A stretch of DNA of 34,632 nucleotides from a virus. This document shows, piece by piece, positions 12,536 to 19,846 of this stretch. A program made the translations under genes and the position numbers. Location: IMG/VR virus record IMGVR_UViG_3300036770_004529, positions 1 through 34,632 of that record, one strand, 5' to 3'. Numbering within the stretch: position 1 is the stretch's first letter; each line of letters begins with the position of its first letter. The notes beneath the pieces are model-generated. The model searched no databases. It was not told the DNA's origin and saw nothing but the letters and a program-made list of their open reading frames with translations.

Positions 12536-12958
12536 TTAATTCTCAGCGATTTCAACTTGAAGTTCGAGATCTGCCAATTTAATATAATCGGTTAAAGGTT
12601 TAAGCTCTTCTTCGCTAGCTTCAATATCCATCCAAACCCCTTTGCCACGCAGAGGATAATCAACATTAAATACATTATAGCCAGGCGAGCAAGGGCAAGA
12701 GCATCCACAGTATGGGGAATACTTTACATTCTTAATATCGCATTTGAGTTGCTCAGCAATAACAGGGCGATTAACCTTATTAATAAGCCGGCCCATCTTT
12801 TGCCAAGTCTTGCTTTTGAATTTAAGACTCCATACATTATTCTCATTAAACCATTCGTCAGCAATCTTAGTAGCATTACTGTATACAAAGACACGAGCCT
12901 TTTGAGATCGAGATCGAGATTGCGAATAAAGTTGGATTTTTCTAATACTGGCATTCAT
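12536..12958 (-). CDS. hypothetical cysteine-cluster protein, 140 aa
   Basis: ATG at 12958 (MNASIRKIQLYSQSRSRSQK). The centre has a YCGCSCPCSPGYNVF cluster with four cysteines, a likely metal site. The N-terminus is basic and the C-terminus acidic (EASEEELKPLTDYI). The start lies 7 nt after the -10 box at 12966-12971. Not recognised. Confidence 0.7.
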   Translation of the reverse strand: MNASIRKIQLYSQSRSRSQKARVFVYSNATKIADEWFNENNVWSLKFKSKTWQKMGRLINKVNRPVIAEQLKCDIKNVKYSPYCGCSCPCSPGYNVFNVDYPLRGKGVWMDIEASEEELKPLTDYIKLADLELQVEIAEN

Positions 12959-13106
12959 TACAATAATTATAATATAGTTCCTTTTCGGCTTGTTGTTGAT
13001 TTTGATCGAGCCACTCTTGATATTCCTGTTCAAACTTATTATATTCTGCTGGAGTTAATCCATAAACATAACTGATTCGTTCATCACATGAAATGTTCTC
13101 ATTCAT
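12942..13106 (-). CDS. small acidic protein, 54 aa
   Basis: MNENISCDERISYVYGLTPA, then EYNKFEQEYQEWLDQNQQQ and the end EKELYYNYCNECQY. The codons for KELYYNY are also the next promoter (12966-12983), and the frame continues 17 nt into the following gene. ATG 13106 is 6 nt from its own -10 box. Confidence 0.6.
   Translation of the reverse strand: MNENISCDERISYVYGLTPAEYNKFEQEYQEWLDQNQQQAEKELYYNYCNECQY
12966..12983 (-). promoter_or_regulatory. AAGGAAC-N5-TATAAT promoter, inside a coding region
   Basis: AAGGAAC TATAT TATAAT, 7 nt before ATG 12958 and wholly inside 12942-13106. Confidence 0.75.
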
Positions 13107-13112
13107 GTTTAT

Positions 13113-13130
13113 ATTATATCAAAGTTCCCA
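13113..13130 (-). promoter_or_regulatory. TGGGAAC-N5-TATAAT promoter variant
   Basis: TGGGAAC TTTGA TATAAT, 6 nt before ATG 13106, directly after a terminator. Confidence 0.75.
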
Positions 13131-13134
13131 AAAA

Positions 13135-13167
13135 AAAAGAGCGGCTATTTTTAGTAGCCGCTCTTTT
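13135..13167 (-). terminator. Rho-independent terminator
   Basis: A 13-bp perfect stem (AAAAGAGCGGCTA with its complement), 7-nt loop, and an A-run on the plus strand giving a long U-run on the minus transcript. It ends the gene 13191-13706. Confidence 0.9.
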
Positions 13168-13190
13168 AAAAATATTCTTTAATTGCTTAA

Positions 13191-13706
13191 CTACAACATA
13201 GGCTTTGATACATATTCATTTTTAAATTTTGGATCTGTATCAACAATGTGTTGGAGCTGAGCAATAATTTCAAGCTCTTCTTCTCGCTTACTGGGGCTAT
13301 TTGAATTAGCTAGCGCTCTCAATCTAGAGTACAAATCACTCCATTTTTTCTGGTTCGGAGTCTGCTTCCAGGTCATCTTAACATCGGGCGCGCCGGGAAA
13401 TGCATTATAATCCTCAGCATTTTCTTCGTGCCAATATTCAAGTCCCTGGCGAAGCTCGTCTACATCGAGTCTACGAGCATCATCTAATTCCTTTAACAGC
13501 TCGTAAAGTACACCGTCCAGACTCTCTTCCCCTTCTTTAAAGGCATATTTAAAATGCCCCTCAATAAGAGATTGCTTTTCCTCATCGCTAAGACTTTCTA
13601 TAAATGCTTTTACTTCTGGTCCAAAGTCATGAAACCCTGGCTTATAATTAAAATCATAGCCTTCTTTGTATATTCTATAGATATTGTAAACGTCCTGGTT
13701 TTCCAT
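13191..13706 (-). CDS. hypothetical late protein, 171 aa
   Basis: MENQDVYNIYRIYKEGYDFN; acidic, helical, with a long EELLKELDDARRLDVDELRQ-type region and KREEELEIIAQLQHIV near the end. Its late promoter AATAAATA (13712-13719) lies exactly 5 nt before ATG, so it should be expressed with virion genes. No homologue recognised. A strong terminator follows. Confidence 0.7.
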   Translation of the reverse strand: MENQDVYNIYRIYKEGYDFNYKPGFHDFGPEVKAFIESLSDEEKQSLIEGHFKYAFKEGEESLDGVLYELLKELDDARRLDVDELRQGLEYWHEENAEDYNAFPGAPDVKMTWKQTPNQKKWSDLYSRLRALANSNSPSKREEELEIIAQLQHIVDTDPKFKNEYVSKPML

Positions 13707-13710
13707 ATTA

Positions 13711-14631
13711 CTATTTATTCAAAAATGATCTAATATACTGATAATATGAACTATTACCTTTGTCCTTTATATATTCAGCTAGATCTTCTTTCCTTATCCA
13801 TTTTTTATCAAGCGCAATCTTCTCCAAGCATGCTATTTTATACCCGTGTCGCTCCTCAACTATCTTTACGTACTGGGCAGCATCAAGAAGCCCTTCATGT
13901 GTTCCAGTATCCAACCAAGCTACTCCGTCAAGGGTATCATATACATACAAAGTTCTTCGCGAAACGGGCCACTGAGAATCAATCGCATATTCGATCCCCA
14001 TAAACTCCTTACAAAGAGATATAATCTCTAGCTCGCCGCGCGGTGAAGGAGCTATCTTTTTCGCCTTTTCTGGAGCTGTTTCATCGAGAAAATATATACC
14101 CGGTATAGCATATTGGCTCTTGGGGTGAAGAGGCTTTTCTTCAATAGAGCGAATACGACAATTATCTTCCATATCTATATCTACCACTCCATACTGCTGA
14201 GGATTAGCTACCTCTTTAGCAAAAATACAGTTATGAGATGAAGGGTGCGCCGCTGCCTCGAGTATCTTAACAAAGCGAAGATCACCATGAAAGAAGTTAT
14301 CTCCTAATATCATTACGCTTGGATGACCATTAAGAAACTTCTCAGCAATGACATATGCTTCAGCGAGACCCTTGGGTGCTTCTTGCACCCCATATTCTAT
14401 ATTGAGACCAAACTGCTTACCATCTCCGAGCAATCGCTTAAACGCTTCAGTATCTTGCGGGGTTGTGATAATAAATATGTCTCTTATATTAGCCTGCATT
14501 AATGTAGCAAGAGGATAATAGATGGTAGGCTTATCATATATCGGCATCAATTGCTTAGATACAGATATAGTCAATGGATAAAGCCTCGTCCCTGATCCTC
14601 CAGCGAGTATAATACCTTTACGCGGCTTCAT
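13711..14631 (-). CDS. rmlA: glucose-1-phosphate thymidylyltransferase, 306 aa
   Basis: Full-length RmlA. The N-terminal signature GIILAGGSGTRLYPLT and SKQLMPIYDKP forms the nucleotide-binding site. LGDNFFHGD follows near residue 112, and EEKP near 165 with VAWLDTGTHEG near 235 are also family motifs. The enzyme joins dTTP and glucose-1-phosphate to give dTDP-glucose, the first step to dTDP-rhamnose and related sugars. ATGA overlap with the SDR gene upstream suggests a two-gene sugar unit. Bacterial RmlA is about 290 aa. Confidence 0.95.
   Translation of the reverse strand: MKPRKGIILAGGSGTRLYPLTISVSKQLMPIYDKPTIYYPLATLMQANIRDIFIITTPQDTEAFKRLLGDGKQFGLNIEYGVQEAPKGLAEAYVIAEKFLNGHPSVMILGDNFFHGDLRFVKILEAAAHPSSHNCIFAKEVANPQQYGVVDIDMEDNCRIRSIEEKPLHPKSQYAIPGIYFLDETAPEKAKKIAPSPRGELEIISLCKEFMGIEYAIDSQWPVSRRTLYVYDTLDGVAWLDTGTHEGLLDAAQYVKIVEERHGYKIACLEKIALDKKWIRKEDLAEYIKDKGNSSYYQYIRSFLNK
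13712..13719 (-). promoter_or_regulatory. T4-type late promoter AATAAATA
   Basis: Ends 5 nt before ATG 13706; overlaps the stop codon of rmlA. Confidence 0.65.
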
Positions 14632-15524
14632 AAGCTATTACAATATTGAGCAATGGCACTCTCTAATGATTCCATTACCGGGGTTAGTGTAAACGGCGTG
14701 TCAGGTCTTTCACTACACGACCGTAATACACAATTAGATCGAGGCGTTCTTACAGTCTTCAAAAACTCATTATATGAGGAAAAGAATTCTTTATTATCTA
14801 TAATATTATATTTCTTTAACAGCGCAACTACCTCTTCTGTTGTTACATATCCGGGTTGAGTTAAATTATAAATCTTTGCGCCTGGAACAAACTTCGCGGT
14901 AAGCATAAATTCTGAGAGTTTATAACAAGCGTCTACAAATTCATCTAAGTTAGAAAGAGAGTTAGTAGCATTTACAAGCCTAGGGTAGTTTATTAATTTA
15001 TAGAGATAGTTGCGATGATTTGCTTCTCCATTAAAAGGTATTCTCAATCTGCAAATAGAAGTGTTGCTGAAGGGCTTTAATAACTTTTCACCTAAGTCTT
15101 TTGTGCCACTATAAAAAGACCTATATTCCTGATCAAATGTAAAGTTAGGCTTATCGCGATTTGTATACTCTATAGAAGGAGGCATTCCTTGCTCGCAAGC
15201 TTCGTCGAAGAATATACATCCAGACGAAATAAAGATATGAGGTATAAAGAATGAAGAAGCGGCCTCTGCGACCTGCCTCGGCAATAATCCATTACCAAAT
15301 AAGCATTCGATTGTATTATCTTCACAACTGTCTACATTAGGATTACCAACATATCCAGAGCAGTTTATTATTGACTTAATATTATTATCCTTTAGAAACT
15401 CTTTAAACTCTTTAACGTCAAAAGGGTATCTAATACTCTTAGTAATAAAATCAATCTCCTTATCCGCGAAGTATTTCTTAAACGCGGACCCAACATAGCC
15501 TGATGAACCTAATAGCAATATCAC
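14628..15524 (-). CDS. RmlD-like SDR sugar-nucleotide reductase/epimerase, 298 aa
   Basis: GTG start at 15524. ILLLGSSGYVGSAF is a Rossmann GxxGxxG nucleotide-binding site. IINCSGYVGNPNVDSCE resembles the RmlD/GalE N-A-A-Y region, and YSGTKDLGEKLL gives the YxxxK catalytic pair (S..YSGTK). It probably reduces or epimerises a nucleotide sugar made with RmlA. RmlB and RmlC are not in the window, so the host may supply them. The exact reaction is unknown. Confidence 0.8.
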   Translation of the reverse strand: MILLLGSSGYVGSAFKKYFADKEIDFITKSIRYPFDVKEFKEFLKDNNIKSIINCSGYVGNPNVDSCEDNTIECLFGNGLLPRQVAEAASSFFIPHIFISSGCIFFDEACEQGMPPSIEYTNRDKPNFTFDQEYRSFYSGTKDLGEKLLKPFSNTSICRLRIPFNGEANHRNYLYKLINYPRLVNATNSLSNLDEFVDACYKLSEFMLTAKFVPGAKIYNLTQPGYVTTEEVVALLKKYNIIDNKEFFSSYNEFLKTVRTPRSNCVLRSCSERPDTPFTLTPVMESLESAIAQYCNSL

Positions 15525-15563
15525 ATAGATATATATCTACGCGATTCATTTTTTCAACAGACC

Positions 15564-15586
15564 AAAAAAGCCCCAAGGGGCTTTTT
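15564..15586 (-). terminator. Rho-independent terminator
   Basis: GCCCC-AA-GGGGC stem flanked by A and T runs. It overlaps the stop codon of 15585-15926, which it ends. Confidence 0.85.
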
Positions 15587-15926
15587 AATAATAATCTTCC
15601 TCTCCATCATCTCGAGGTTCGAAATAATCCTGCTCACCTACTTCTCGAGCATACTCGACCCTTTCCAGGTCTTCGTCAATATCTAAATCTATCCCAAGCT
15701 TATCATTTATAAGATTAAGTATATCATATCTATCTAAGCTCATACCAGAAATATTAAGAATTTCTTGCCCTAATTTGAGAAACTCGTCGAGAGATATATA
15801 TCCCACACCGTCTAATTCATCAAATAATTCTCTTACTGCCCAGGTGAGATTAACGGGTTTCGATATCTTCTGTTCATAAATAAGAGCGAGTGTTTCATCA
15901 AAGTTAGTTTGAGGTAATTTTCTCAT
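15585..15926 (-). CDS. hypothetical acidic late protein, 113 aa
   Basis: MRKLPQTNFDETLALIYEQK, helical, with a very acidic C-terminus (GEQDYFEPRDDGEEDYY). It has a perfect T4 late promoter TATAAATA (15933-15940), 6 nt before ATG, and its own terminator, so it is a monocistronic late gene. Function unknown; a virion or assembly role is inferred from timing only. Confidence 0.75.
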   Translation of the reverse strand: MRKLPQTNFDETLALIYEQKISKPVNLTWAVRELFDELDGVGYISLDEFLKLGQEILNISGMSLDRYDILNLINDKLGIDLDIDEDLERVEYAREVGEQDYFEPRDDGEEDYY

Positions 15927-15932
15927 ATATAT

Positions 15933-15940
15933 TATTTATA
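15933..15940 (-). promoter_or_regulatory. T4-type late promoter TATAAATA
   Basis: Exact T4 late consensus, 6 nt before ATG 15926. Confidence 0.8.
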
Positions 15941-15962
15941 CCCTAACTATATTTAAACAAAA

Positions 15963-15995
15963 AAAAGCCCCTCCGGAATAACCAGAGGGGCTTTT
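15963..15995 (-). terminator. Rho-independent terminator
   Basis: 11-bp stem AAAAGCCCCTC with its complement, 11-nt loop, long U-run on the minus transcript. Ends 16019-16225. Confidence 0.88.
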
Positions 15996-16018
15996 CAGTT
16001 GCGATTTACCTACAGGTA

Positions 16019-16225
16019 TTATTCGCAGATACCGAGGCTGTTAATCTCACGAGCAAGGTCGCGAGTATTGACCTTAACCCATTGCTGAGTGCGACGGTCA
16101 AGCATAACACTCTCACCGCCAACGGTATGGAACTGCCCACGACTATCGCGGAACAAGGTCACATTGAAGACCTTAGGGTTCTTAGTTGCGTTGCGGTTCT
16201 TCAGGTAGTTACGATCACGTTTCAT
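16019..16225 (-). CDS. small basic protein, 68 aa
   Basis: MKRDRNYLKNRNATKNPKVF then a beta-rich part (FRDSRGQFHTVGGESVML, QQWVKVNT) and a short helix. Basic, possibly nucleic-acid binding by inference. Codon use is cleaner than that of the tiny neighbouring genes. It has an unusually long 56-nt A-rich leader from the promoter at 16282-16299 and its own terminator, a layout suggesting strong expression. Confidence 0.7.
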   Translation of the reverse strand: MKRDRNYLKNRNATKNPKVFNVTLFRDSRGQFHTVGGESVMLDRRTQQWVKVNTRDLAREINSLGICE

Positions 16226-16281
16226 ATGTTTTGTTTTTTTGTTTTGTTTTCTTGTTAGTATAGAATTTCTTCTATAAAAAT

Positions 16282-16299
16282 ATTATATTAAAGTTCCTT
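16282..16299 (-). promoter_or_regulatory. AAGGAAC-N5-TATAAT promoter with long leader
   Basis: AAGGAAC TTTAA TATAAT, 56 nt before ATG 16225; the leader is rich in AAC/AAA. Confidence 0.8.
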
Positions 16300-16313
16300 T
16301 TGAATTTTTCTTA

Positions 16314-16883
16314 CTAATTGATATTTTTGTAGTTTGAATGAGGAGTTCCGCAAGAACAAAGCCGACTTATTACTCTTCCCGAGCAACCCTTACAGAAGTA
16401 AATGCCATTATGGTAGGTAGAGTTTTCTATTTCTTCAATCAATTCCGGGGTCTCGAAAATGTTACCTATCACCTCCCTGAAGGTAGTAATATAGCAAGTC
16501 CATACATAGGAAAGATCTGGGCAATCTCTCTCTTTGTTTATATACTGAAAATACTTTTTAGCCTCGGTTAGGCCGAACCTACTATTACGCTTATTCCAAA
16601 CTACAACATTTGTTAGATCTAAATAGTTGCCTTCACTATCAACTTCATCTGTGACATAGTTTCCTCTGGAAGCCATAATATCGCCCTCATAGATTTCTTT
16701 GTTATTGCTGTCCTTGAGCCCGGTATATTGCTGCAGCACTACTCTATCGAGAAAGTCGAGTTCGGAATAATTAAACTCTCCGTGACTATCATATCCGATT
16801 TTATCGTATTCAAAATCTATATTTCTTACGTCTATAAATCTCTTTTCAGTAAGATGCCAAGCTCTGAATTTAATTTCTCTCAT
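16314..16883 (-). CDS. YopX-family protein 4 with C-terminal zinc ribbon, 189 aa
   Basis: MREIKFRAWHLTEKRFIDVR and LQQYTGLKDSNNKEIYEGDI mark the YopX domain, ending VIGNIFETPELIE. A C-terminal extension of about 40 residues adds YFCKGCSGRVISRLCSCGTP, a CxxC...CxC zinc ribbon absent from the other three copies. It follows tRNA-Leu by 13 nt and may share its transcript. Confidence 0.88.
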   Translation of the reverse strand: MREIKFRAWHLTEKRFIDVRNIDFEYDKIGYDSHGEFNYSELDFLDRVVLQQYTGLKDSNNKEIYEGDIMASRGNYVTDEVDSEGNYLDLTNVVVWNKRNSRFGLTEAKKYFQYINKERDCPDLSYVWTCYITTFREVIGNIFETPELIEEIENSTYHNGIYFCKGCSGRVISRLCSCGTPHSNYKNIN

Positions 16884-16896
16884 CGTTTTAAATAAA

Positions 16897-16989
16897 TGGT
16901 GCTCCAGGTCGGATTCGAACCGACAGTGTTTACCGCGTGGGTATCAGATTTTAAGTCTAATGCGTTTCAGCCAATTTCGCCACTGGAGC
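16897..16989 (-). tRNA. tRNA-Leu (UAA)
   Basis: Acceptor GCTCCAG/CTGGAGC, A73 and encoded CCA; anticodon arm TTAGA-CTTAAAA-TCTGA with anticodon TAA; normal long class II variable arm; T arm GTCGG-TTCGAAT-CCGAC. 93 nt. Confidence 0.93.
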
Positions 16990-17010
16990 TTATTATTTCT
17001 TTATATTAAT

Positions 17011-17028
17011 ATTATATTAAAGTTCCTT
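17011..17028 (-). promoter_or_regulatory. AAGGAAC-N5-TATAAT promoter for tRNA-Leu
   Basis: AAGGAAC TTTAA TATAAT, 21 nt before tRNA-Leu. The HNH gene ends KEL-TAA inside it. Confidence 0.8.
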
Positions 17029-17694
17029 TTGGTCATTCGTTACGATTTTACCCGCTTCGTCGAATTTGACCGCTTCTGCACCTAGTTTTTCAGCTAGAGC
17101 GCTTAATTTGTAAGCTCGTGTATAATTACCGCCCTTCGCAGCTAGGCCTACTTTTAATAATGCCTGCCTTATATTAGACGTTGTAATAATACTTTCTATT
17201 AGTTCTTCATCGCTCACCTTAGTTTCACCATTGTTGATATTTTTACCACAATACGTTGAGGTTTGCGAGTGACAATTAGGACAAATAAATCTTAGATTAT
17301 CTATCTTACAGTTGCAAGGATTACCATCTATATGATCTAAATGCATCTGAAGAGAATTACCTTCCCACTCACTAATATTACATATCTCACACACACTATC
17401 ATTCCAATTTAGCTCTTTTGTTAGAACCTTACGTAAACGATTATTTGAAATGAATGATTGTCCAGATAATATTCTTTCCACGCATTCTCGTTTTTTAGTT
17501 TCAATCGATTTTATTCGATGCTCATCCATAAAAACAATCTTCTTTTTACCGTCCACATACGATGCCTTAACCCCATGCGAATTTTTCATTCTTAGAGCAG
17601 GGCATTTGTTGATAGATCGCTCACAGCATATTTTTTTATTTTTAAGCTCAAAAGTGCCTTCTCTATTACATCCATAGCTACACGTTTTTTTCAT
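17017..17694 (-). CDS. HNH homing-type endonuclease, 225 aa
   Basis: Start placed at ATG 17694, which lies 5 nt from the late promoter CATAAATA; an in-frame ATG at 17781 would add 29 basic residues. An N-terminal cysteine cluster (CSYGCN, CCERSINKC) precedes CEIC...MHLDHIDGNPCNCKIDNLRF-type HNH residues with N....CPNCHS zinc ligands. The C-terminal SNIRQALLKVGLAAKGGNY is a typical DNA-binding tail of phage HNH enzymes. Likely a selfish endonuclease. Confidence 0.88.
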   Translation of the reverse strand: MKKTCSYGCNREGTFELKNKKICCERSINKCPALRMKNSHGVKASYVDGKKKIVFMDEHRIKSIETKKRECVERILSGQSFISNNRLRKVLTKELNWNDSVCEICNISEWEGNSLQMHLDHIDGNPCNCKIDNLRFICPNCHSQTSTYCGKNINNGETKVSDEELIESIITTSNIRQALLKVGLAAKGGNYTRAYKLSALAEKLGAEAVKFDEAGKIVTNDQKEL

Positions 17695-17699
17695 ATATG

Positions 17700-17707
17700 T
17701 ATTTATG
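17700..17707 (-). promoter_or_regulatory. T4-type late promoter CATAAATA
   Basis: Ends 5 nt before ATG 17694 of the HNH gene, inside the longer possible frame. Confidence 0.7.
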
Positions 17708-17787
17708 GCAAACTCGCTTTTAATACTTAAAATTTCTTTTTTCTTTCTATTTTTTTTGTTTAAGTCTCTTGACCCAGGCATTAAAAT

Positions 17788-17856
17788 TTACTCCTCAACA
17801 CCAGTTATCATATAATAAATGGTCAATATAAATGCTACTAAAATAATTCCAATCAT
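17788..17856 (-). CDS. 22-aa membrane peptide
   Basis: MIGIILVAFILTIYYMITGV then EE: a single membrane helix. ATGA overlap with 17853-18026. Could be a real micro-protein; support is the overlap and composition only. Confidence 0.4.
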   Translation of the reverse strand: MIGIILVAFILTIYYMITGVEE

Positions 17857-18026
17857 TGTTCTTTTTTGGTAAAATTATCAATATAAAGCGTAAGAACGCC
17901 CCACAGCGCTATATCAATTGATAAACAAATCATTGCTGCGAATGTTCCAAAGAACGTTAGTAATAACGCATAGAACAAAATTTCAAAGAAGAAAATTCCC
18001 AATACTATTTTTGTCGACGATTCCAT
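17853..18026 (-). CDS. small membrane protein, 57 aa
   Basis: MESSTKIVLGIFFFEILFYA continues through two hydrophobic segments to a charged NFTKKEQ end. Two membrane helices predicted. It overlaps the Lar-like gene by 22 nt. Function unknown. Confidence 0.55.
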   Translation of the reverse strand: MESSTKIVLGIFFFEILFYALLLTFFGTFAAMICLSIDIALWGVLTLYIDNFTKKEQ

Positions 18027-18193
18027 TTTGTTGCTGCTTGTTGTCTACTATTATTAAATCTAGAGTCTCTTACATCTGCCCCACAGTCATTGTTCTTACA
18101 AAGAACTCCGAACCCCCATGGGTTGTCATAAATCTTACCTTTACCGCCACAAAACGGGCAAGGTAAAAGTTCAATATCTTTTATTTCTTTCAC
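18005..18193 (-). CDS. Lar-like zinc-ribbon protein, 62 aa
   Basis: GTG start at 18193, 6 nt from a TATAAT box. ELLPCPFCGGKGKIYD, CKNNDCGA and the end ATKWNRRQK match the Lar (restriction alleviation) family, in which LLPCPFCGG and W..R are conserved. Some Lar proteins counter type I restriction; whether this one does is not known. Confidence 0.8.
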   Translation of the reverse strand: MKEIKDIELLPCPFCGGKGKIYDNPWGFGVLCKNNDCGADVRDSRFNNSRQQAATKWNRRQK

Positions 18194-18199
18194 AATCTT

Positions 18200-18217
18200 A
18201 TTATATCAAAGTTCCCT
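18200..18217 (-). promoter_or_regulatory. AGGGAAC-N5-TATAAT promoter
   Basis: AGGGAAC TTTGA TATAAT, 6 nt before the GTG start at 18193. The upstream gene ends REL-TGA inside it. Confidence 0.8.
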
Positions 18218-18721
18218 ATGAACAGAGTTGAGAAACTCAATACAATCTTGCTTAAAGGGGTCATCTGGAAAATCAACACCATAGTAATCTTCAATACGGA
18301 GATACCTCTCGAGCTCGATACCGATTACTTTAAGTTTATCTCGATTATCATACACAGGTAGATTATCAATCAATACATTATTTTCATTTCTATACTTCGA
18401 CTCTTGCTGTCTAACAAAATATTTAATCTGCTCGCGAGAAATAATCTGCTCGCGATTGAATCCGAAGTCTGCCTTATTACAAATATCAAAAGCATATTCG
18501 TATGTAGCAGCAGTTAGGATGAGAACATTCTTATGACCAACAAGTTTGCGCGAGTAGTCAATAACATCCTTACTATCCTTTCTCACTTTTACATAGTAAG
18601 TATCCGTAGACGACCATGCCCCGCTATCAAGATGGATGGAGAAATCATGGTCCCCATTTTTTGATTCTGTCATAGAATGAATGAGGGTCTCGTCGAGGTC
18701 CCAAAATACACAGTTAATCAT
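18206..18721 (-). CDS. HAD-family (FCP1/NIF-like) phosphatase, 171 aa
   Basis: FWDLDETLIHS at residues 6-16 is the DxDxT motif of the HAD superfamily, in the FCP1/NLI-type form. VLILTAATYEYAFDI carries the second (T) motif and LIDNLPVYDNRDK the acidic motif. Substrate unknown; phage members act on nucleic-acid ends or proteins. Ends HREL inside the next promoter. Confidence 0.82.
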   Translation of the reverse strand: MINCVFWDLDETLIHSMTESKNGDHDFSIHLDSGAWSSTDTYYVKVRKDSKDVIDYSRKLVGHKNVLILTAATYEYAFDICNKADFGFNREQIISREQIKYFVRQQESKYRNENNVLIDNLPVYDNRDKLKVIGIELERYLRIEDYYGVDFPDDPFKQDCIEFLNSVHREL

Positions 18722-18740
18722 AATACACTATAATCTAAAT

Positions 18741-19421
18741 TTATACAAGTTCAATTCTTTTTCTAACAATAGTTTCAAGCCCATTATAGTTGCTTTGAAT
18801 CTCGGGAATGACTCTATGCCGCAGCCAGTTGCGTCTGCTATAGACAATATCCGAGTTAGAGGGGTCGCTCTCAATCCAATCCCATAGATTGTTATCATTG
18901 AGATATTTTACAATAGACTTCTTCGGGGTAGTGATGAATGGTCTAACAATCTTACAGTTATCTCCTCGCATAGTAGAGAGAGGAATAGGCATATACTCTG
19001 GTACACCATTGAAGCAGTTCATCAAATAGGACTCAACACAATCTCCAAGATGATGACATACTACTACCTCATTTACTTTACCTAAGCCATTTTCATTTAT
19101 AGCCTCTGTAATAAGATTGTATCTAATATCTCTCAGTTCAGACTCAGACATACCTTTAGTATATGAAGTATTACTCTTCACAATACCAGTAATAGGGTAT
19201 TTGGATTTACAAGCAGAGTTAAGCCAAGGAACATAGCGCTCAAAACGTCTTTGCGCTTTAGCAGCATACTCAGTGCCATGATTGATATGAATCAAACAAA
19301 CCTTTCTATACCCTTGCGAGAGATAATGAGACATAGCAACACTATCCTCGCCCATAGATACAGCGCAGAAAAGAGTATCAGTCTTATTAGTCTCAATAAG
19401 TTTCTTATTTAACTTCATCAT
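18741..19421 (-). CDS. TilS-like tRNA(Ile)-lysidine synthetase, 226 aa
   Basis: An N-type ATP pyrophosphatase: PP-loop SMGEDS at residues 22-27, HINHGTE, then CHHLGDCVESYLMNCFNG, RPFITTPKKSIVKYL, and ESDPSNSDIVYSRRNWLRHR near the C-terminus. The order and the SDPSN.D..Y.RN.LRH block are those of TilS, which changes C34 of tRNA-Ile(CAU) to lysidine so it reads AUA. It lacks the C-terminal domains of long TilS forms. ATG at 19421; a TTG-initiated extension is rejected because the promoter lies within it. Confidence 0.8.
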   Translation of the reverse strand: MMKLNKKLIETNKTDTLFCAVSMGEDSVAMSHYLSQGYRKVCLIHINHGTEYAAKAQRRFERYVPWLNSACKSKYPITGIVKSNTSYTKGMSESELRDIRYNLITEAINENGLGKVNEVVVCHHLGDCVESYLMNCFNGVPEYMPIPLSTMRGDNCKIVRPFITTPKKSIVKYLNDNNLWDWIESDPSNSDIVYSRRNWLRHRVIPEIQSNYNGLETIVRKRIELV

Positions 19422-19433
19422 CTTCTTTATTAT

Positions 19434-19451
19434 ATTATAATAAAGTTCCTT
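19434..19451 (-). promoter_or_regulatory. AAGGAAC-N5-TATAAT promoter
   Basis: AAGGAAC TTTAT TATAAT, 12 nt before ATG 19421 (a second overlapping TATAAT lies closer). Confidence 0.8.
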
Positions 19452-19456
19452 TTTAA

Positions 19457-19822
19457 TCAAGATCCCGCTAGAATATATACATCATTATCTTCAATGCAAA
19501 GCCCTTCGAGAAAGACATGATGACCATCTACAACATTATCGAAGAAAGTAATAATATCTCTCCAGGTCGGATTGGATACTTTTTCAATAGCAGTATCCTC
19601 CCACCCTTCATATACCAGATTGACATCTCCTCCTATCACAGGCTCCTCAGATAGGATATCCGGATGAGAGACTAACCAGCCATTCTTCTTAGTAGACTTG
19701 TGCTCTGCGTCCTTGAAGACAGAAAAGATTGTGCGAGGAGACTTGCCAATAAGTTCTTTTACTGCTCGCTGAAGGTCCTCTTCTTCGCTTACCTTATTGT
19801 ATTCGATTTGGATTTTGGTCAT
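19457..19822 (-). CDS. hypothetical protein, 121 aa
   Basis: MTKIQIEYNKVSEEEDLQRA; predicted alpha/beta with acidic C-terminus (FLEGLCIEDNDVYILAGS). The ATG is 6 nt from its -10 box. Not recognised. Confidence 0.65.
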   Translation of the reverse strand: MTKIQIEYNKVSEEEDLQRAVKELIGKSPRTIFSVFKDAEHKSTKKNGWLVSHPDILSEEPVIGGDVNLVYEGWEDTAIEKVSNPTWRDIITFFDNVVDGHHVFLEGLCIEDNDVYILAGS

Positions 19823-19828
19823 AATAAT

Positions 19829-19846
19829 ATTATATTAAAGTTCCTT
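19829..19846 (-). promoter_or_regulatory. AAGGAAC-N5-TATAAT promoter
   Basis: AAGGAAC TTTAA TATAAT, 6 nt before ATG 19822; directly follows the tRNA-Gly-like sequence. Confidence 0.8.

Noticed and set aside
17695-17781. Upstream ATG (MPGSRDLNKK) as start of the HNH protein
   Set aside because: Kept only as an alternative: the late promoter lies inside this extension and the ATG at 17694 is at the exact spacing seen for other late genes.
19422-19460. TTG start adding 13 residues to the TilS-like protein
   Set aside because: The extension overlaps the promoter element and ends at the stop of the upstream gene; ATG 19421 is preferred.
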